Shown in pieces: positions 43,646-52,649 of a stretch of DNA of 52,710 nucleotides (positions are counted from its first letter, which is position 1; each line of letters starts with the position of its first letter). The stretch covers positions 1 through 52,710 of the forward strand of contig JAJYBV010000008.1 of NCBI GenBank assembly GCA_021778805.1. Reading direction: 5' to 3'. The notes under the pieces are model-generated. The model searched no databases. It was not told the DNA's origin and worked only from the letters and a program-made list of their open reading frames with translations. Position numbers and translations under genes: made by a program. Source of the DNA: Chloroflexota bacterium (GTDB lineage: Bacteria > Chloroflexota > Ktedonobacteria > Ktedonobacterales > JACDGC01).

Positions 43646-45127
43646 ATGTTAAAATTTACCGGGCATCCGTTTTTAGATGTCGGTGTTGCAGCTATTACAG
43701 CCTATGCACAAAAAAGGCGCCCGGAAGATGTAACTCAGGAAGATCTGGGAAAAGTCGCTGCATATATTGAGCAGAACTATGTCATTCCACCGCTTTCTTC
43801 AACCTTGACAATGTCACTGCCAAATTCGGGTTTTACTCAACCTGCGTTTGATATCACTAAAAAACGAGCATATGCGCGCGTCGTCAGTCAAGGTTTTATG
43901 GAAAATGCTCTCAATAACTCTGAGCAATGTATTTTTACCGGAGACCCGGCGTTACAAATTCCACTCGCGTTAAAAGATGATATTCCATCAGGAAGAGTAT
44001 TTCGGCAACATGTACCGCTGTTATCGGGTGAAGGAACCATCAATTTTTTCCCGGAAGGCGCCGCCGGATTGCCAATTTCAGGTGAAGCTTTGCTGTCCTT
44101 CCAATTCATGACAATGGGCTGCGCCAAATGCGGCGGCCGCTTATTAGCTGTTCATTCAGAAAATATTGATATGACGGTGCAATTTGCCGAATCATTTCTG
44201 CAAAATAATCTGAAAGCTATTTTAAAAGCGCAAGAATTTCATCAAGATAAGATGGAAGGCTCACTGCATTCGCCAAAAACGTTGCTGATTGATACGCTTT
44301 GCGAAATTGAACGGAATCGGCGCGAAACTAATAACGAACAAAACACCGCATTTTCAATAACAGCGTATTATTTTACCAACAGCGGTCAAGGCCCGGAACT
44401 GGCAATCTATCATTTGCCAATGAACATTATGAGCTTTGTGCTGCATTTGCAAACAGTCACATATAAGGCAGCATGGGAAGTCATTGTTCAGCGATCCTGG
44501 CAATTAGAGAAGAACTCTAAAAACCAGCCGGCTAATATCGGCGCCAACCATAAAACCAAAACAAATTATTTGTATGAAGATCTGTTTCAGCTTGAAAATC
44601 CTGCGCAATGGGGAAGATTCATCCGAACCTACTTTTTACGCATCCCTATGCGTTATAAGAATCAAACAGATCCTCGACGCGACTACAATTTGCAGGAAGA
44701 ATTATCGTTGGTTTCCTGGCAGCTTGTAGAACTTTTTTTACGAAAGGTAGTGTTTATGGATACCACTCGCATAGCGCAAATCAGCGCATTAGGTGATCAG
44801 CTGGCAACATATGTAAGAAAACAAGGAGGAAAACGCTGGTTCCGTGAATTTTTTACCGTAAACCGGCCAGATTTTTTACGCACACAACTTATTAAAGCTA
44901 ATTTGGATAACATTCGATCCGGACAAACATCATTGTTTGATATGAATGGATATATCGAGGTGTTTGAAGAAGGGGTTGATATTGCCCGGCCAGATTGGCG
45001 GCTGGCGCGCGACCTTGTATTAATGCGCATGATCGATCAACTGCAAGATTGGCTGCCACAAAATCGCGACGCTATTCCCGATACTTCCAGTGAAAATTTT
45101 TCAGAAACAGAAACAGCAGAGCAGTAA
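43646..45127 (+). CDS. cas8b1: Type I-B Cascade large subunit Cas8b1/Cst1
   Basis: A 493-residue protein with the Cst1/Cas8b1 opening LKFTGHPFLDVGVAAITAYAQKR and a central GCAKCGGRLLAVHSEN zinc-finger-like CxxC with further hydrophobic core. In type I-B complexes it recognises the PAM and recruits Cas3. GGAG precedes the ATG at 43646, 25 bases after the Csx3-NTPase gene. The order Cst1-Cst2-Cas5-Cas3 is that of the I-B (Tneap-like) branch. The C-terminal 30 residues are acidic and disordered-looking. Confidence 0.9.
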   Translation: MLKFTGHPFLDVGVAAITAYAQKRRPEDVTQEDLGKVAAYIEQNYVIPPLSSTLTMSLPNSGFTQPAFDITKKRAYARVVSQGFMENALNNSEQCIFTGDPALQIPLALKDDIPSGRVFRQHVPLLSGEGTINFFPEGAAGLPISGEALLSFQFMTMGCAKCGGRLLAVHSENIDMTVQFAESFLQNNLKAILKAQEFHQDKMEGSLHSPKTLLIDTLCEIERNRRETNNEQNTAFSITAYYFTNSGQGPELAIYHLPMNIMSFVLHLQTVTYKAAWEVIVQRSWQLEKNSKNQPANIGANHKTKTNYLYEDLFQLENPAQWGRFIRTYFLRIPMRYKNQTDPRRDYNLQEELSLVSWQLVELFLRKVVFMDTTRIAQISALGDQLATYVRKQGGKRWFREFFTVNRPDFLRTQLIKANLDNIRSGQTSLFDMNGYIEVFEEGVDIARPDWRLARDLVLMRMIDQLQDWLPQNRDAIPDTSSENFSETETAEQ

Positions 45128-45167
45128 ACTTACTCACCCATTTTTTTAATTACGGAGGAAAACTATT

Positions 45168-46247
45168 ATGGCTTTTGTTACCGGCATGCTTTTTATCGAT
45201 GCGCCTGCCGCAGCGCTTAACAATTTAGGGTCTATCCCCGGCGCTCGCGAAGATAACAGCGTTGGGGTTAAAGTTATCAAAACTCGCGAAGGTTCTTACC
45301 CATATGTTTCAGCGCAGGCGTTTCGGTATTGGCTGCGCACAACGTTAGAACAGTATGGCAGCGGATGGGTTTCTGCCCCTGTGTTTCGCGAAGAAAAGAT
45401 TGCTTATACCGACGCCAACCCACTTATATTTTGGGATGACGATATCTTCGGTTATATGCGGGCATCTTCACAAAAAGAATCTGCAAAGGCGAAACGCGAG
45501 GCAGACGCTTCCCAGGCAAATGCTACAGAAACAACTACCACTATCACACGGCTTTCACCGTTTCGTATGAGTACTTTGGTTTCTATTGCCCCTGTTTCAC
45601 TTACTGACGATTTTGGTGTGATGGCGCGCCAAGAGGGCAACCCCGTGCCACATGAACACCAATTTTATCACACTACATTAAAAGGGCTTTTTTCATTGAA
45701 CCTGAACGCCTGCGGGACTTTTTCCTATCGCAAAAAGACTGGATTCCAAAATTTAGATGATGTAAGAATAAAATTAGCGCAAGGTATAGCAGGTATTGAG
45801 CATCTTCCTGACGTAAAATCCTATCGGTTGCCGGCAGCCCAGCGCATGCAGCGGATAAAAGCGCTTTTTGAGGGCTTGGCGCACTTGGAAGGCGGAGCTA
45901 AACAGGCTTTGCATTATACCGATATTACGCCAGGTTTAACTTTTGCGGCAATTACAAAGGGCGGCAATCATATTTTTAATCATATTGCTGGCGCCGACCC
46001 TAAAGGTTTGCCCACCATTAAAATTGATGCGCTGAAAGAAACACTTGCAGTATACGCGCAAGACGTTTTATCACCAATTTATGTTGGCTGGGCGCGTGGC
46101 TATATGGATTCCGGCAGAGCGGCGTTTGAACAGTTTGCCCAAGAATATAACGCCGATCATACGCCTGTAATCAGCATGCAGCATCCCCGCGAGGCGTTTC
46201 TTGCTTTGGCGCAAGATCTGGAAAAACATCCGGAATGGCTGGCTTAG
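45168..46247 (+). CDS. cas7: Type I-B Cascade backbone Cas7 (Cst2/DevR family)
   Basis: A 359-residue Cas7 of the Cst2/DevR family that polymerises along the crRNA. Typical parts are VTGMLFIDAPAAALNNLG, the KVIKTREGSYPYVSAQAFRYWLRTTLEQY segment that is nearly diagnostic, STLVSIAPVSLTDDFGVMARQ, and the C-terminal PIYVGWARGYMDSGR. An Ala/Lys/Glu-rich insertion (about residues 100-125) looks flexible. Excellent ribosome-binding site (GGAGG); 40 bases after cas8b1. Confidence 0.94.
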   Translation: MAFVTGMLFIDAPAAALNNLGSIPGAREDNSVGVKVIKTREGSYPYVSAQAFRYWLRTTLEQYGSGWVSAPVFREEKIAYTDANPLIFWDDDIFGYMRASSQKESAKAKREADASQANATETTTTITRLSPFRMSTLVSIAPVSLTDDFGVMARQEGNPVPHEHQFYHTTLKGLFSLNLNACGTFSYRKKTGFQNLDDVRIKLAQGIAGIEHLPDVKSYRLPAAQRMQRIKALFEGLAHLEGGAKQALHYTDITPGLTFAAITKGGNHIFNHIAGADPKGLPTIKIDALKETLAVYAQDVLSPIYVGWARGYMDSGRAAFEQFAQEYNADHTPVISMQHPREAFLALAQDLEKHPEWLA

Positions 46248-46260
46248 GAGAAATTTTACT

Positions 46261-47010
46261 ATGCGTGCGCTGAAAGTCTCGTTAGAGGGGATTACAACAT
46301 CGTTTCGGTATCCTCATTTTATGATAGGAGATCAACCAACGTTTCCCATGCCTCCGCCGGCAACAATCTATGGGCATATCTGCAGCGCGCTGGGAAAATG
46401 GGTTGATCCCACCGGAATTTTGTTTGCCTACCATTTTACAGCATTGGCCGGATTTGAGGATCTGGAACATATCCATATGGTTTCAGCTTCCGGAGGCAAA
46501 TTGCCCGGAACCAATGAACCTAAAGTTCAAGAAGGCAGTATTCAGCCATTTCGACGGCAGTTGCTGTTTCAGCCGCGAATGGATTTGTATATCAATCAGC
46601 CGGAATGGGCAGAGGCTTTTCGCAGCCCTGTCTATCCCGTTATTTTAGGCCGTTCGCAAGACCTTTGCGCTTATACTTCCGTTGAAGTGGTTGAATTACG
46701 GCAAGAAAAATCGGTGTATTTAGAACATACTTTGCTCCCTTTTGAAATGGCTGTTAGAACTCAGATTGGAACTGTTATGTTAATGCCGCGCTTTTTAGAT
46801 TATCATAACAAGCGATATCCAACATTCGCTCGATATCTTGCGCTGCAGCGCCGAATACTGACGAATAGCCTGGATATGCTTCAATTTGATACATCGGAAC
46901 AAGTGTATTGGTGCGATCCTACTGCGCCGGCCATACAAAATATCCCAAGGGGTTTATTATTTCACTCTTTCCAGGGAAATGACTATGAATCCATTACAAT
47001 ATCCCGCTAA
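46261..47010 (+). CDS. cas5: Type I-B Cascade subunit Cas5
   Basis: A 249-residue RAMP-type Cas5 that binds the crRNA 5' handle. It opens with MRALKVSLEGITTSFRYPHFMIGDQPTFPMPPPATIYGHICSALG, the family's usual start, has YPVILGRSQDLCAYTSVEVVEL mid-chain, and ends with a short C-terminal segment. The ATG at 46261 (AGGAG upstream) is clearly better than upstream alternatives. It is 13 bases after cas7 and its last 26 bases overlap the chosen cas3 start. Confidence 0.92.
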   Translation: MRALKVSLEGITTSFRYPHFMIGDQPTFPMPPPATIYGHICSALGKWVDPTGILFAYHFTALAGFEDLEHIHMVSASGGKLPGTNEPKVQEGSIQPFRRQLLFQPRMDLYINQPEWAEAFRSPVYPVILGRSQDLCAYTSVEVVELRQEKSVYLEHTLLPFEMAVRTQIGTVMLMPRFLDYHNKRYPTFARYLALQRRILTNSLDMLQFDTSEQVYWCDPTAPAIQNIPRGLLFHSFQGNDYESITISR

Positions 47011-49396
47011 TCTTTCCCATATTTTAGCTAAAAGCCCTAATCCAGGAGGTGAAACACTGATGGAGCACACATATGCCGTGCTCCACCGACTGGAGGATTT
47101 GCGTCGGATTCACCCTACACTGGAAAATATTGCGCAAACACCCCATGTATGGAAAATGCTGGTTTGGGCCTGTTTTTTGCATGATATGGGCAAAGCAGCA
47201 GCGGGGTTCCAAGCTATGCTGGCAGAGCCGCGAAAAAACCGCTGGGGACATCGGCATGAAGCGCTGTCACTTGTCATGTTTGATTGGGTTGCACAATCAT
47301 TTTCAGAGGAAGAGCAATATGGCATTATTGCCGCTATTCTGTCTCACCATCTCGATCAAAAAGATCTGCATAAAAAATATTTTTTAGTTGATATAGATGA
47401 ACCGGATCCGCTTACTCCAATGGTGACGGATTTAGCGGAATCAGCGGCCGAAGCGATATGGCGCTGGATAGCAGATGTTGCCAGCGCCCAATTACAGATA
47501 CCGGGAATGGAGGAAATTGCAGAGCCTATAACACTTTTACCTTTGCAGGAAGCAATGCTTTCACTGAAAACAAACGGAACGGCTCGTGTACGTTTTTGGC
47601 TGGAACGCTATCATCGTTGGGTACGCAAGTTAACCAATAATATGTCATTAGATCAGAAAATCATGCCAATATTACTGCGAGGGATGACCACAACAGCCGA
47701 TCATCTTGCGTCGTCGCATTTAGCGCCGCGCATGCCGGTTATACAAGGGATAGGATTGGAATATTTGCAGAGATGTATACCGGAGGGAAATAGCCCTTAT
47801 ACACATCAAACCTCGGCAATTATGTGCGCTGCAAGCTCTGCAATACTAATTGCGCCAACAGGAAGCGGCAAAACGGAAACTGCAATGGCATGGGCGTTAG
47901 GTGATGGTTCTCAAATAATTCCGCGTATTTTCTATACGTTACCATATCAAGCAAGTATGAACGCGATGTATGATCGTTTGAAACACAGCAAAGTGATTTT
48001 TACTGAAGAGATGATTGGTTTGCAGCACAGCAGAGCGTTGCAAGCGCTGTATCAGCAGTTTGCCCTTGAAGGGACTAACTATAAAAACGCTGCCGCGCGC
48101 GCCGCTATAGAAAAAAATATTAACAGGCTGCACGCGCGACCTGTAAAGATATTAAGCCCGTACCAAATGCTGAAAATCCCATTTCAAATAAAAGGATTCG
48201 AGGCAATGCTGACAGATTACGCAAACGCAGCGTGTATCTTAGACGAAGTTCACGCATATGAGCCAAATCGCCTGGCGATGTTTGTTGAAACCATGCGTTT
48301 TCTTCATAAATCATTGCAAACTCGCTTTTTTATTATGTCGGCGACAATGCCTACATTTCTGCAAAATCTGTTTCAAGAAACGCTGCATATATCTGAATCA
48401 CAAAAAATAAGGGCAACTCGCGCGCTGTTTGCGCAATTTCGCAGGCACCGGCTGCAATTATGCGATGGCGATCTGCAAACAACAGGTATCGAATTTATTG
48501 CACAGGATTATCACCAAGGAAAATCTGTACTTGCGTGTTCCAATACGATAAAAGGCGCGCAACAAGCGCGCGCATCACTTATTCAAGCCGGCGTCCCTGC
48601 GGAAAATGTTTTATTAATCCACGGCCGCTATATTGTACGAGATCGGTTGCATAAAGAGCAGGCAATAACCGAACTTTGCGGTATAAACGCGCCACATCAC
48701 AATATTGTTGTGGTGGCTACGCAGGTTGTTGAAGTAAGTTTAAATATTGATTTAGATACAATCTACACCGACCCTGCTCCCTTGGAAGCATTATTGCAGC
48801 GATTTGGCCGGGTAAATCGTATAGGCGTGAAAGGTGTGGTTCCTGTGCATGTTTTCCGCCAGCCGGATAATGGACAGGGAGTGTACGGCCGCCGCAAAAA
48901 AAATGAAGAACAAGGCCGCATTGTGCGAGTGACACTGGAAGAACTGGAAAAACATAACGGTGAGGAGATTGATGAAGCGCAGATTCAAGATTGGCTGGAC
49001 CATATTTACGCCGATCCATTGATTATGCAGCAATGGCAAGAAGAGTATCAGCATACCAGTAGCGCCATTCAAGATATTCTTGGTAAAATGCAGCCATTTA
49101 ACAGTGATGGACAGCTTGAAGATGAATTTGATGAATTGTTTGATTCCGTAGAAGTAGTTCCTAAATGTTTTGAAGAACAGTACTTAACTTTAATGGCCAA
49201 AGATGAATATTTAGAGGCGTGTCAATATTTGGTGAGTATTAGCAGGCTAAAATATTACATCAATAAACGTAAAGGGAAAGTAGCTCCCACAGATTCACAT
49301 CAAAATGAACATAGCCGATGGATTATTAATTTGCCCTATGATGAGCAAAATGGGCTTTCGTTTGATGAGCAATCACATGAAGATGATGTTGAGTAG
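46985..49396 (+). CDS. cas3: CRISPR-associated helicase-nuclease Cas3
   Basis: An 803-residue HD nuclease plus superfamily 2 helicase that degrades DNA opened by Cascade. HD motifs are EHTYAVLHRLEDL, FLHDMGKAAAGFQ (the HD pair), HRHEALS and ILSHHLD. Helicase motifs are IAPTGSGKTETAMAWAL (I), ILDEVHAYE (II, DEVH), MSATMP (III), and VATQVVEVSLNID with QRFGRVNRIG (V, VI). All key residues look intact. The ATG at 46985 is supported by CAGGGA; ATG 46979 is also possible. It overlaps cas5 by 26 bases, so the two are probably coupled. Confidence 0.96.
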   Translation: MNPLQYPANLSHILAKSPNPGGETLMEHTYAVLHRLEDLRRIHPTLENIAQTPHVWKMLVWACFLHDMGKAAAGFQAMLAEPRKNRWGHRHEALSLVMFDWVAQSFSEEEQYGIIAAILSHHLDQKDLHKKYFLVDIDEPDPLTPMVTDLAESAAEAIWRWIADVASAQLQIPGMEEIAEPITLLPLQEAMLSLKTNGTARVRFWLERYHRWVRKLTNNMSLDQKIMPILLRGMTTTADHLASSHLAPRMPVIQGIGLEYLQRCIPEGNSPYTHQTSAIMCAASSAILIAPTGSGKTETAMAWALGDGSQIIPRIFYTLPYQASMNAMYDRLKHSKVIFTEEMIGLQHSRALQALYQQFALEGTNYKNAAARAAIEKNINRLHARPVKILSPYQMLKIPFQIKGFEAMLTDYANAACILDEVHAYEPNRLAMFVETMRFLHKSLQTRFFIMSATMPTFLQNLFQETLHISESQKIRATRALFAQFRRHRLQLCDGDLQTTGIEFIAQDYHQGKSVLACSNTIKGAQQARASLIQAGVPAENVLLIHGRYIVRDRLHKEQAITELCGINAPHHNIVVVATQVVEVSLNIDLDTIYTDPAPLEALLQRFGRVNRIGVKGVVPVHVFRQPDNGQGVYGRRKKNEEQGRIVRVTLEELEKHNGEEIDEAQIQDWLDHIYADPLIMQQWQEEYQHTSSAIQDILGKMQPFNSDGQLEDEFDELFDSVEVVPKCFEEQYLTLMAKDEYLEACQYLVSISRLKYYINKRKGKVAPTDSHQNEHSRWIINLPYDEQNGLSFDEQSHEDDVE

Positions 49397-49426
49397 CCGT
49401 AATAGAAAGGATGAAGCTGATATTTT

Positions 49427-50428
49427 ATGACACCAATTTCTCTTGTATTGCAGCAGTTTCGTTTTACACTTCGCGCAATAGATCCATTGGCGTTAGATCA
49501 ACACCCCGGCAGCGCATTGCGCGGCGCAATTTTTCGAGCGCTTTTAAAGCGATTTTGCGCTATGCCTCAACAGCCTTTCTGCGCTATGTGTCCCTTATTG
49601 CGCCAATGCCCGGTCGCGTCTTTAGTGGCGCCGCTGCGCGATGAACACCCCCGCGGGCGAGATGTTCCCAGACCGTTTGTAATGGAACCGCCACTTTTTG
49701 CGGCAATGCAAGAAGAAGGCGTCACCTTTCAGCGCAATCAGCAATTTAGTTTTGGAATAACACTTATCGGCAGCGCGACAAAACTTTTCCCATATTTGGC
49801 GCTTTCAACACAATTTATGGAACAAGATGGGCTTGGCAGACCACTTAAAGAAAATTTTGGGCGCCGCGGCCGTTTTATTGTAGAACAAATCAGCAGTTGT
49901 AACCCATTTACACAAAAAGAAACTGTGTTATTTCGATCTGGAAATACTGCTGTAACACCTCCATCCGAAGATATTACAGAAAAAACCATTCAACAATATA
50001 TTGCGATACTTTCCTCCGAGAAATTAGCGCTGCAATTTCTTACACCTATGCGTTTAATACAGGCTGGGAAATTAGTTCATATTCCAGATCCTGCAATTTT
50101 ATTGCAGCGGCTTGCCGAGCGATTAGACGCATTAGAGCAAACATATTCTATTGATGAGCCACAAGATGAAATAAATCATACCGGCCGTTGGAGAGATATT
50201 GCAGCCACTGCAAATCTCGTTTTAGATATGAGCAAAATTACTTGGGTTGATTCGCAAAGTTATTCAAATCGGCAGCAGCGCAGTTTACCCACCGGTGGTT
50301 TCGTCGGCCGCGCGATATATGCCGGTGATTTTAGTCCGGAATTGCACGCACTGCTGGCATGGGGTGAACTTGTGCACGTGGGTAAAGATGTGGTGAAAGG
50401 CAATGGCTGGTACCAAATTATTCATTGA
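49427..50428 (+). CDS. cas6: CRISPR RNA endoribonuclease Cas6
   Basis: A 333-residue RAMP-type Cas6 that cuts pre-crRNA within repeats. The N-terminal part has a Cys-rich segment, FCAMCPLLRQCPVASL, seen in the PF10040-type Cas6 group, and LDQHPGSALRGAIFRALL. The C-terminal RAMP fold ends with TGGFVGRAIYAGDFSPELHALLAWGELVHVGKDVVKGNGWYQI, the glycine-rich loop. It is the only cas6 in the locus, so it probably serves both the type I-B and III-B effectors. Start ATG 49427 with AAGGATG upstream. Confidence 0.93.
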   Translation: MTPISLVLQQFRFTLRAIDPLALDQHPGSALRGAIFRALLKRFCAMPQQPFCAMCPLLRQCPVASLVAPLRDEHPRGRDVPRPFVMEPPLFAAMQEEGVTFQRNQQFSFGITLIGSATKLFPYLALSTQFMEQDGLGRPLKENFGRRGRFIVEQISSCNPFTQKETVLFRSGNTAVTPPSEDITEKTIQQYIAILSSEKLALQFLTPMRLIQAGKLVHIPDPAILLQRLAERLDALEQTYSIDEPQDEINHTGRWRDIAATANLVLDMSKITWVDSQSYSNRQQRSLPTGGFVGRAIYAGDFSPELHALLAWGELVHVGKDVVKGNGWYQIIH

Positions 50429-50446
50429 AAGGATGAGAATCTTGAC

Positions 50447-51460
50447 ATGGACCTAATAGTTGAAGGCCATGGTGTTTTCTTAGGGAAGCATCAGGGCAGG
50501 CTGAGGATAAGCCAAAACGGCAAAACTCTGCAAGAATTGGCTATCATGCATATTCAGCAAGTGTTTATTGTCGCTAACGGCGTATCCATCAGCAGTGATG
50601 TTTTCCAAATTTGCGCTGAAGAAGGTATTCCAATTCACTTTATCGATACAATGGATCGCCCAACGGCGTCCGTTTACGCTGAAGGATTAATCGGTACAGT
50701 GTTAACACGCCGCGCGCAATTATCAGCCTATGAAGATACACGGGGAATCATTCTTGCTAAAGCTTTCGTTGCCGGAAAAATACAAAATCAACGCAATTTA
50801 ATCAAATATTTAGCAAAAAATCGCCGCGAATCCGAACCGGATCTGTATGAATCATTACAGCGCATTGCGCAGAGCATGCAAGGATTTGAGGCAGAACTAG
50901 ACACGATTTCGGGGGAACGAATTTATGAAATTCGCGATTATATTCTTTCAGTGGAAGGCAGGTCATCCAGTGCATATTGGGGCGCAGTAGGGCAATTGCT
51001 TCCCAAAGAACTGAATTGGCCGGGAAGAATAACCAGAGGAGCCGGTGATATTTTTAACGTTATGCTGAACTATGGCTATGGCGTGCTATATTCCCAGATA
51101 GAGCGATCATTAATTTTAGCGGGGTTGGATCCATATGGTGGATTTTTGCATGCAGATCGGCCAGGAAGGGTTAGTTTGGTGATGGACATGATTGAGGAAT
51201 TTCGGCAGACAGTGGTTGATAGAACTATGATTGGCTTAGCCAACCGCGGTATGACACCGGAATTTTTAAGTGACCACACGCTGGAAGCCAGTTCGCGCAA
51301 ACGTCTTGCGGAAAAAATTCTAGAACGTATGGAAAGCAGCGAAACCTATGAAGGCAAGCGACAGGCCATTCGATGTATCACGCAAAGCCAAGCGCGGCAT
51401 TTAGCCACATATGTTCGCGGTGAACGAGAGGCATATACTCCATTTACAGCCGGGTGGTAG
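50447..51460 (+). CDS. cas1: CRISPR spacer integrase Cas1
   Basis: A 337-residue Cas1. The N-terminal beta domain has DLIVEGHGVFLGKHQGRL, VFIVANGVSISSDVF and IPIHFIDTM. The helical catalytic domain has the metal ligands E170 (LSVEGRSSS), H235 (GGFLHADRPG) and D247/E250 (LVMDMIEEFR). With Cas2 it integrates new spacers at the leader end of the array. AAGGATGAG lies upstream. The array it probably serves starts about 1.2 kb downstream. Confidence 0.97.
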   Translation: MDLIVEGHGVFLGKHQGRLRISQNGKTLQELAIMHIQQVFIVANGVSISSDVFQICAEEGIPIHFIDTMDRPTASVYAEGLIGTVLTRRAQLSAYEDTRGIILAKAFVAGKIQNQRNLIKYLAKNRRESEPDLYESLQRIAQSMQGFEAELDTISGERIYEIRDYILSVEGRSSSAYWGAVGQLLPKELNWPGRITRGAGDIFNVMLNYGYGVLYSQIERSLILAGLDPYGGFLHADRPGRVSLVMDMIEEFRQTVVDRTMIGLANRGMTPEFLSDHTLEASSRKRLAEKILERMESSETYEGKRQAIRCITQSQARHLATYVRGEREAYTPFTAGW

Positions 51461-51463
51461 TTC

Positions 51464-51721
51464 ATGCGCTGTTTAGTTTTGTATGATATTCCCGATGATC
51501 GTGTGCGAACTAAAGTAGCAGACGCTTGTTTGGACTATGGATTGGAACGGGTACAGTGGAGCGCATTTATTGGTGAATTAAACCAAACATTGCAGCGAGA
51601 ACTTGCGTTGAAACTGCGCCAGCTTGTTGGCAAAAAAGCCGCTAACATTCTGCTGCTGCCGTTAAATGAGGGGATTTGGCAGCAGCGCCGAGAAATTAAG
51701 CAAGGGGAAACAGGAACATGA
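51464..51721 (+). CDS. cas2: CRISPR adaptation protein Cas2
   Basis: An 85-residue ferredoxin-fold protein with the Cas2 opening RCLVLYDIPDDRVRTKVADACLDYGLERVQWSAFIGEL. D8 in YDIPDD is the conserved metal/dimer site. It forms the scaffold for Cas1 during spacer integration. It starts 3 bases after cas1 and its stop overlaps the cas4 start (ATGA). Confidence 0.95.
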   Translation: MRCLVLYDIPDDRVRTKVADACLDYGLERVQWSAFIGELNQTLQRELALKLRQLVGKKAANILLLPLNEGIWQQRREIKQGETGT

Positions 51722-52311
51722 TTGAAAGCCGTGATGATATCTATCTGGAAGTTACCGATTTAAAACAGTGGTTATATTGTCCGCGGGTGGTTTACTATCG
51801 CTTTTGCCTGCCTAAAATTCGGCCGGTAACTTACAGCATGGAAGCAGGTGATCGCAGCCATGAAGCCGTAAGTGAACAAGAAGAGCATCGCAGCCTGCGG
51901 ACTTATGGGTTAGATGAAGGAGAAAGAGAATTTCATGTTGCAGTTTCATCTGCAAAACTGAGGCTTTCCGGCCGGATTGATATGGTTATTCGGCAGCCCA
52001 TAGAGGCGTATATCGTCGATTTTAAATTAAGCGAACATGAAGCCAAAAGCAATTTAAAAATTCAACTATGCGCATATGCAATGTTATTGGAAGAATCTTG
52101 GCAAATACCTGTTCGGAAAGGATTTATTTATCATATTGAGCAGCGAAAAGCAGAAGCAATTCTTATTACTCCACAAATACGGAAAACAACCGAAGACACC
52201 ATAGCGACGATTTTTCAATTTCTGTTAGGTGAACGAATGCCAAATCCACCAACAAATTTAGGTAAATGTGTAGCGTGTGAGTTTCGCAGATTCTGCAATG
52301 ACGTAGTTTAG
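51718..52311 (+). CDS. cas4: CRISPR adaptation nuclease Cas4
   Basis: A 197-residue RecB-like nuclease that trims prespacers. The N-terminal Cys is in WLYCPRVVYYRF. The nuclease core has GDRSHEAV, GRIDMVI, IVDFKLSE (the Asp and Glu/Lys of the PD-(D/E)xK motif) and IQLCAYAMLLEE. The C-terminal CVACEFRRFC supplies three further Cys for the Fe-S cluster. It overlaps cas2 by 4 bases and ends the cas operon, about 340 bases before the first predicted CRISPR repeat. Its presence fits PAM-selective acquisition for the type I-B system. Confidence 0.95.
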   Translation: MIESRDDIYLEVTDLKQWLYCPRVVYYRFCLPKIRPVTYSMEAGDRSHEAVSEQEEHRSLRTYGLDEGEREFHVAVSSAKLRLSGRIDMVIRQPIEAYIVDFKLSEHEAKSNLKIQLCAYAMLLEESWQIPVRKGFIYHIEQRKAEAILITPQIRKTTEDTIATIFQFLLGERMPNPPTNLGKCVACEFRRFCNDVV

Positions 52312-52380
52312 ATTTTTATGAGTAGATTGAAAACCATATGAAGCGTCTGCCTCATCAAAAATTGGCTTTTTAACGAGTCG

Positions 52381-52526
52381 TTTCGCAACTCGGCAAAAAA
52401 GCGCTCTGTAAACGGCTCTTAAAACTGCTTCAAAAATGCTTTACAGGTCATCATCCCGCTAAACAAGCGGACTGAAGATTTTCGCAACTCGAGGCCATTT
52501 TGGAGGCAAAAACGAGTTGCGAAAAT
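52381..52526. promoter_or_regulatory. CRISPR leader with three copies of a 12-bp motif
   Basis: TTTCGCAACTCG occurs at 52381-52392 and 52480-52491, and its exact reverse complement at 52513-52524. The last two extend to a 14-bp perfect inverted repeat (52478-52491 / 52513-52526) with a 21-base spacer. Repeated motifs in a leader next to the array suggest sites for a leader-binding protein, for example a host factor or the CARF-LuxR regulator, that acts in spacer integration or crRNA transcription. Confidence 0.55.
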
Positions 52527-52545
52527 TGGGTAATTAAGGTATACT
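52517..52545 (+). promoter_or_regulatory. Candidate promoter for the CRISPR array
   Basis: TTGCGA (52517-52522) and TATACT (52540-52545) are 17 bases apart and point into the predicted array about 100 bases downstream. The -35 lies inside the right arm of the leader palindrome, so a protein bound there would block it. Confidence 0.45.
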
Positions 52546-52649
52546 AAATATAGCTGGAAAGAAAATTTTGACTGCGTATAATGCGAAAATAGGCGCATGT
52601 ACTTACGAAGTGGGCAAATATGCTTTCTGAACGCAGCGAAATAGCTGGC

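Noticed and set aside
49411-49644. An alternative frame overlapping the start of cas6
   Set aside because: It is an out-of-frame shadow, while the cas6 frame carries the family motifs throughout.
50438-50446. TTGACA in front of cas1 as a promoter
   Set aside because: It overlaps the start codon region and has no -10 at a workable distance; cas1 is better explained by the operon.
33330-52311. Mobile element carrying the CRISPR locus
   Set aside because: No transposase, integrase or terminal repeats are visible; AT-richness of part of the cmr block alone is not enough.
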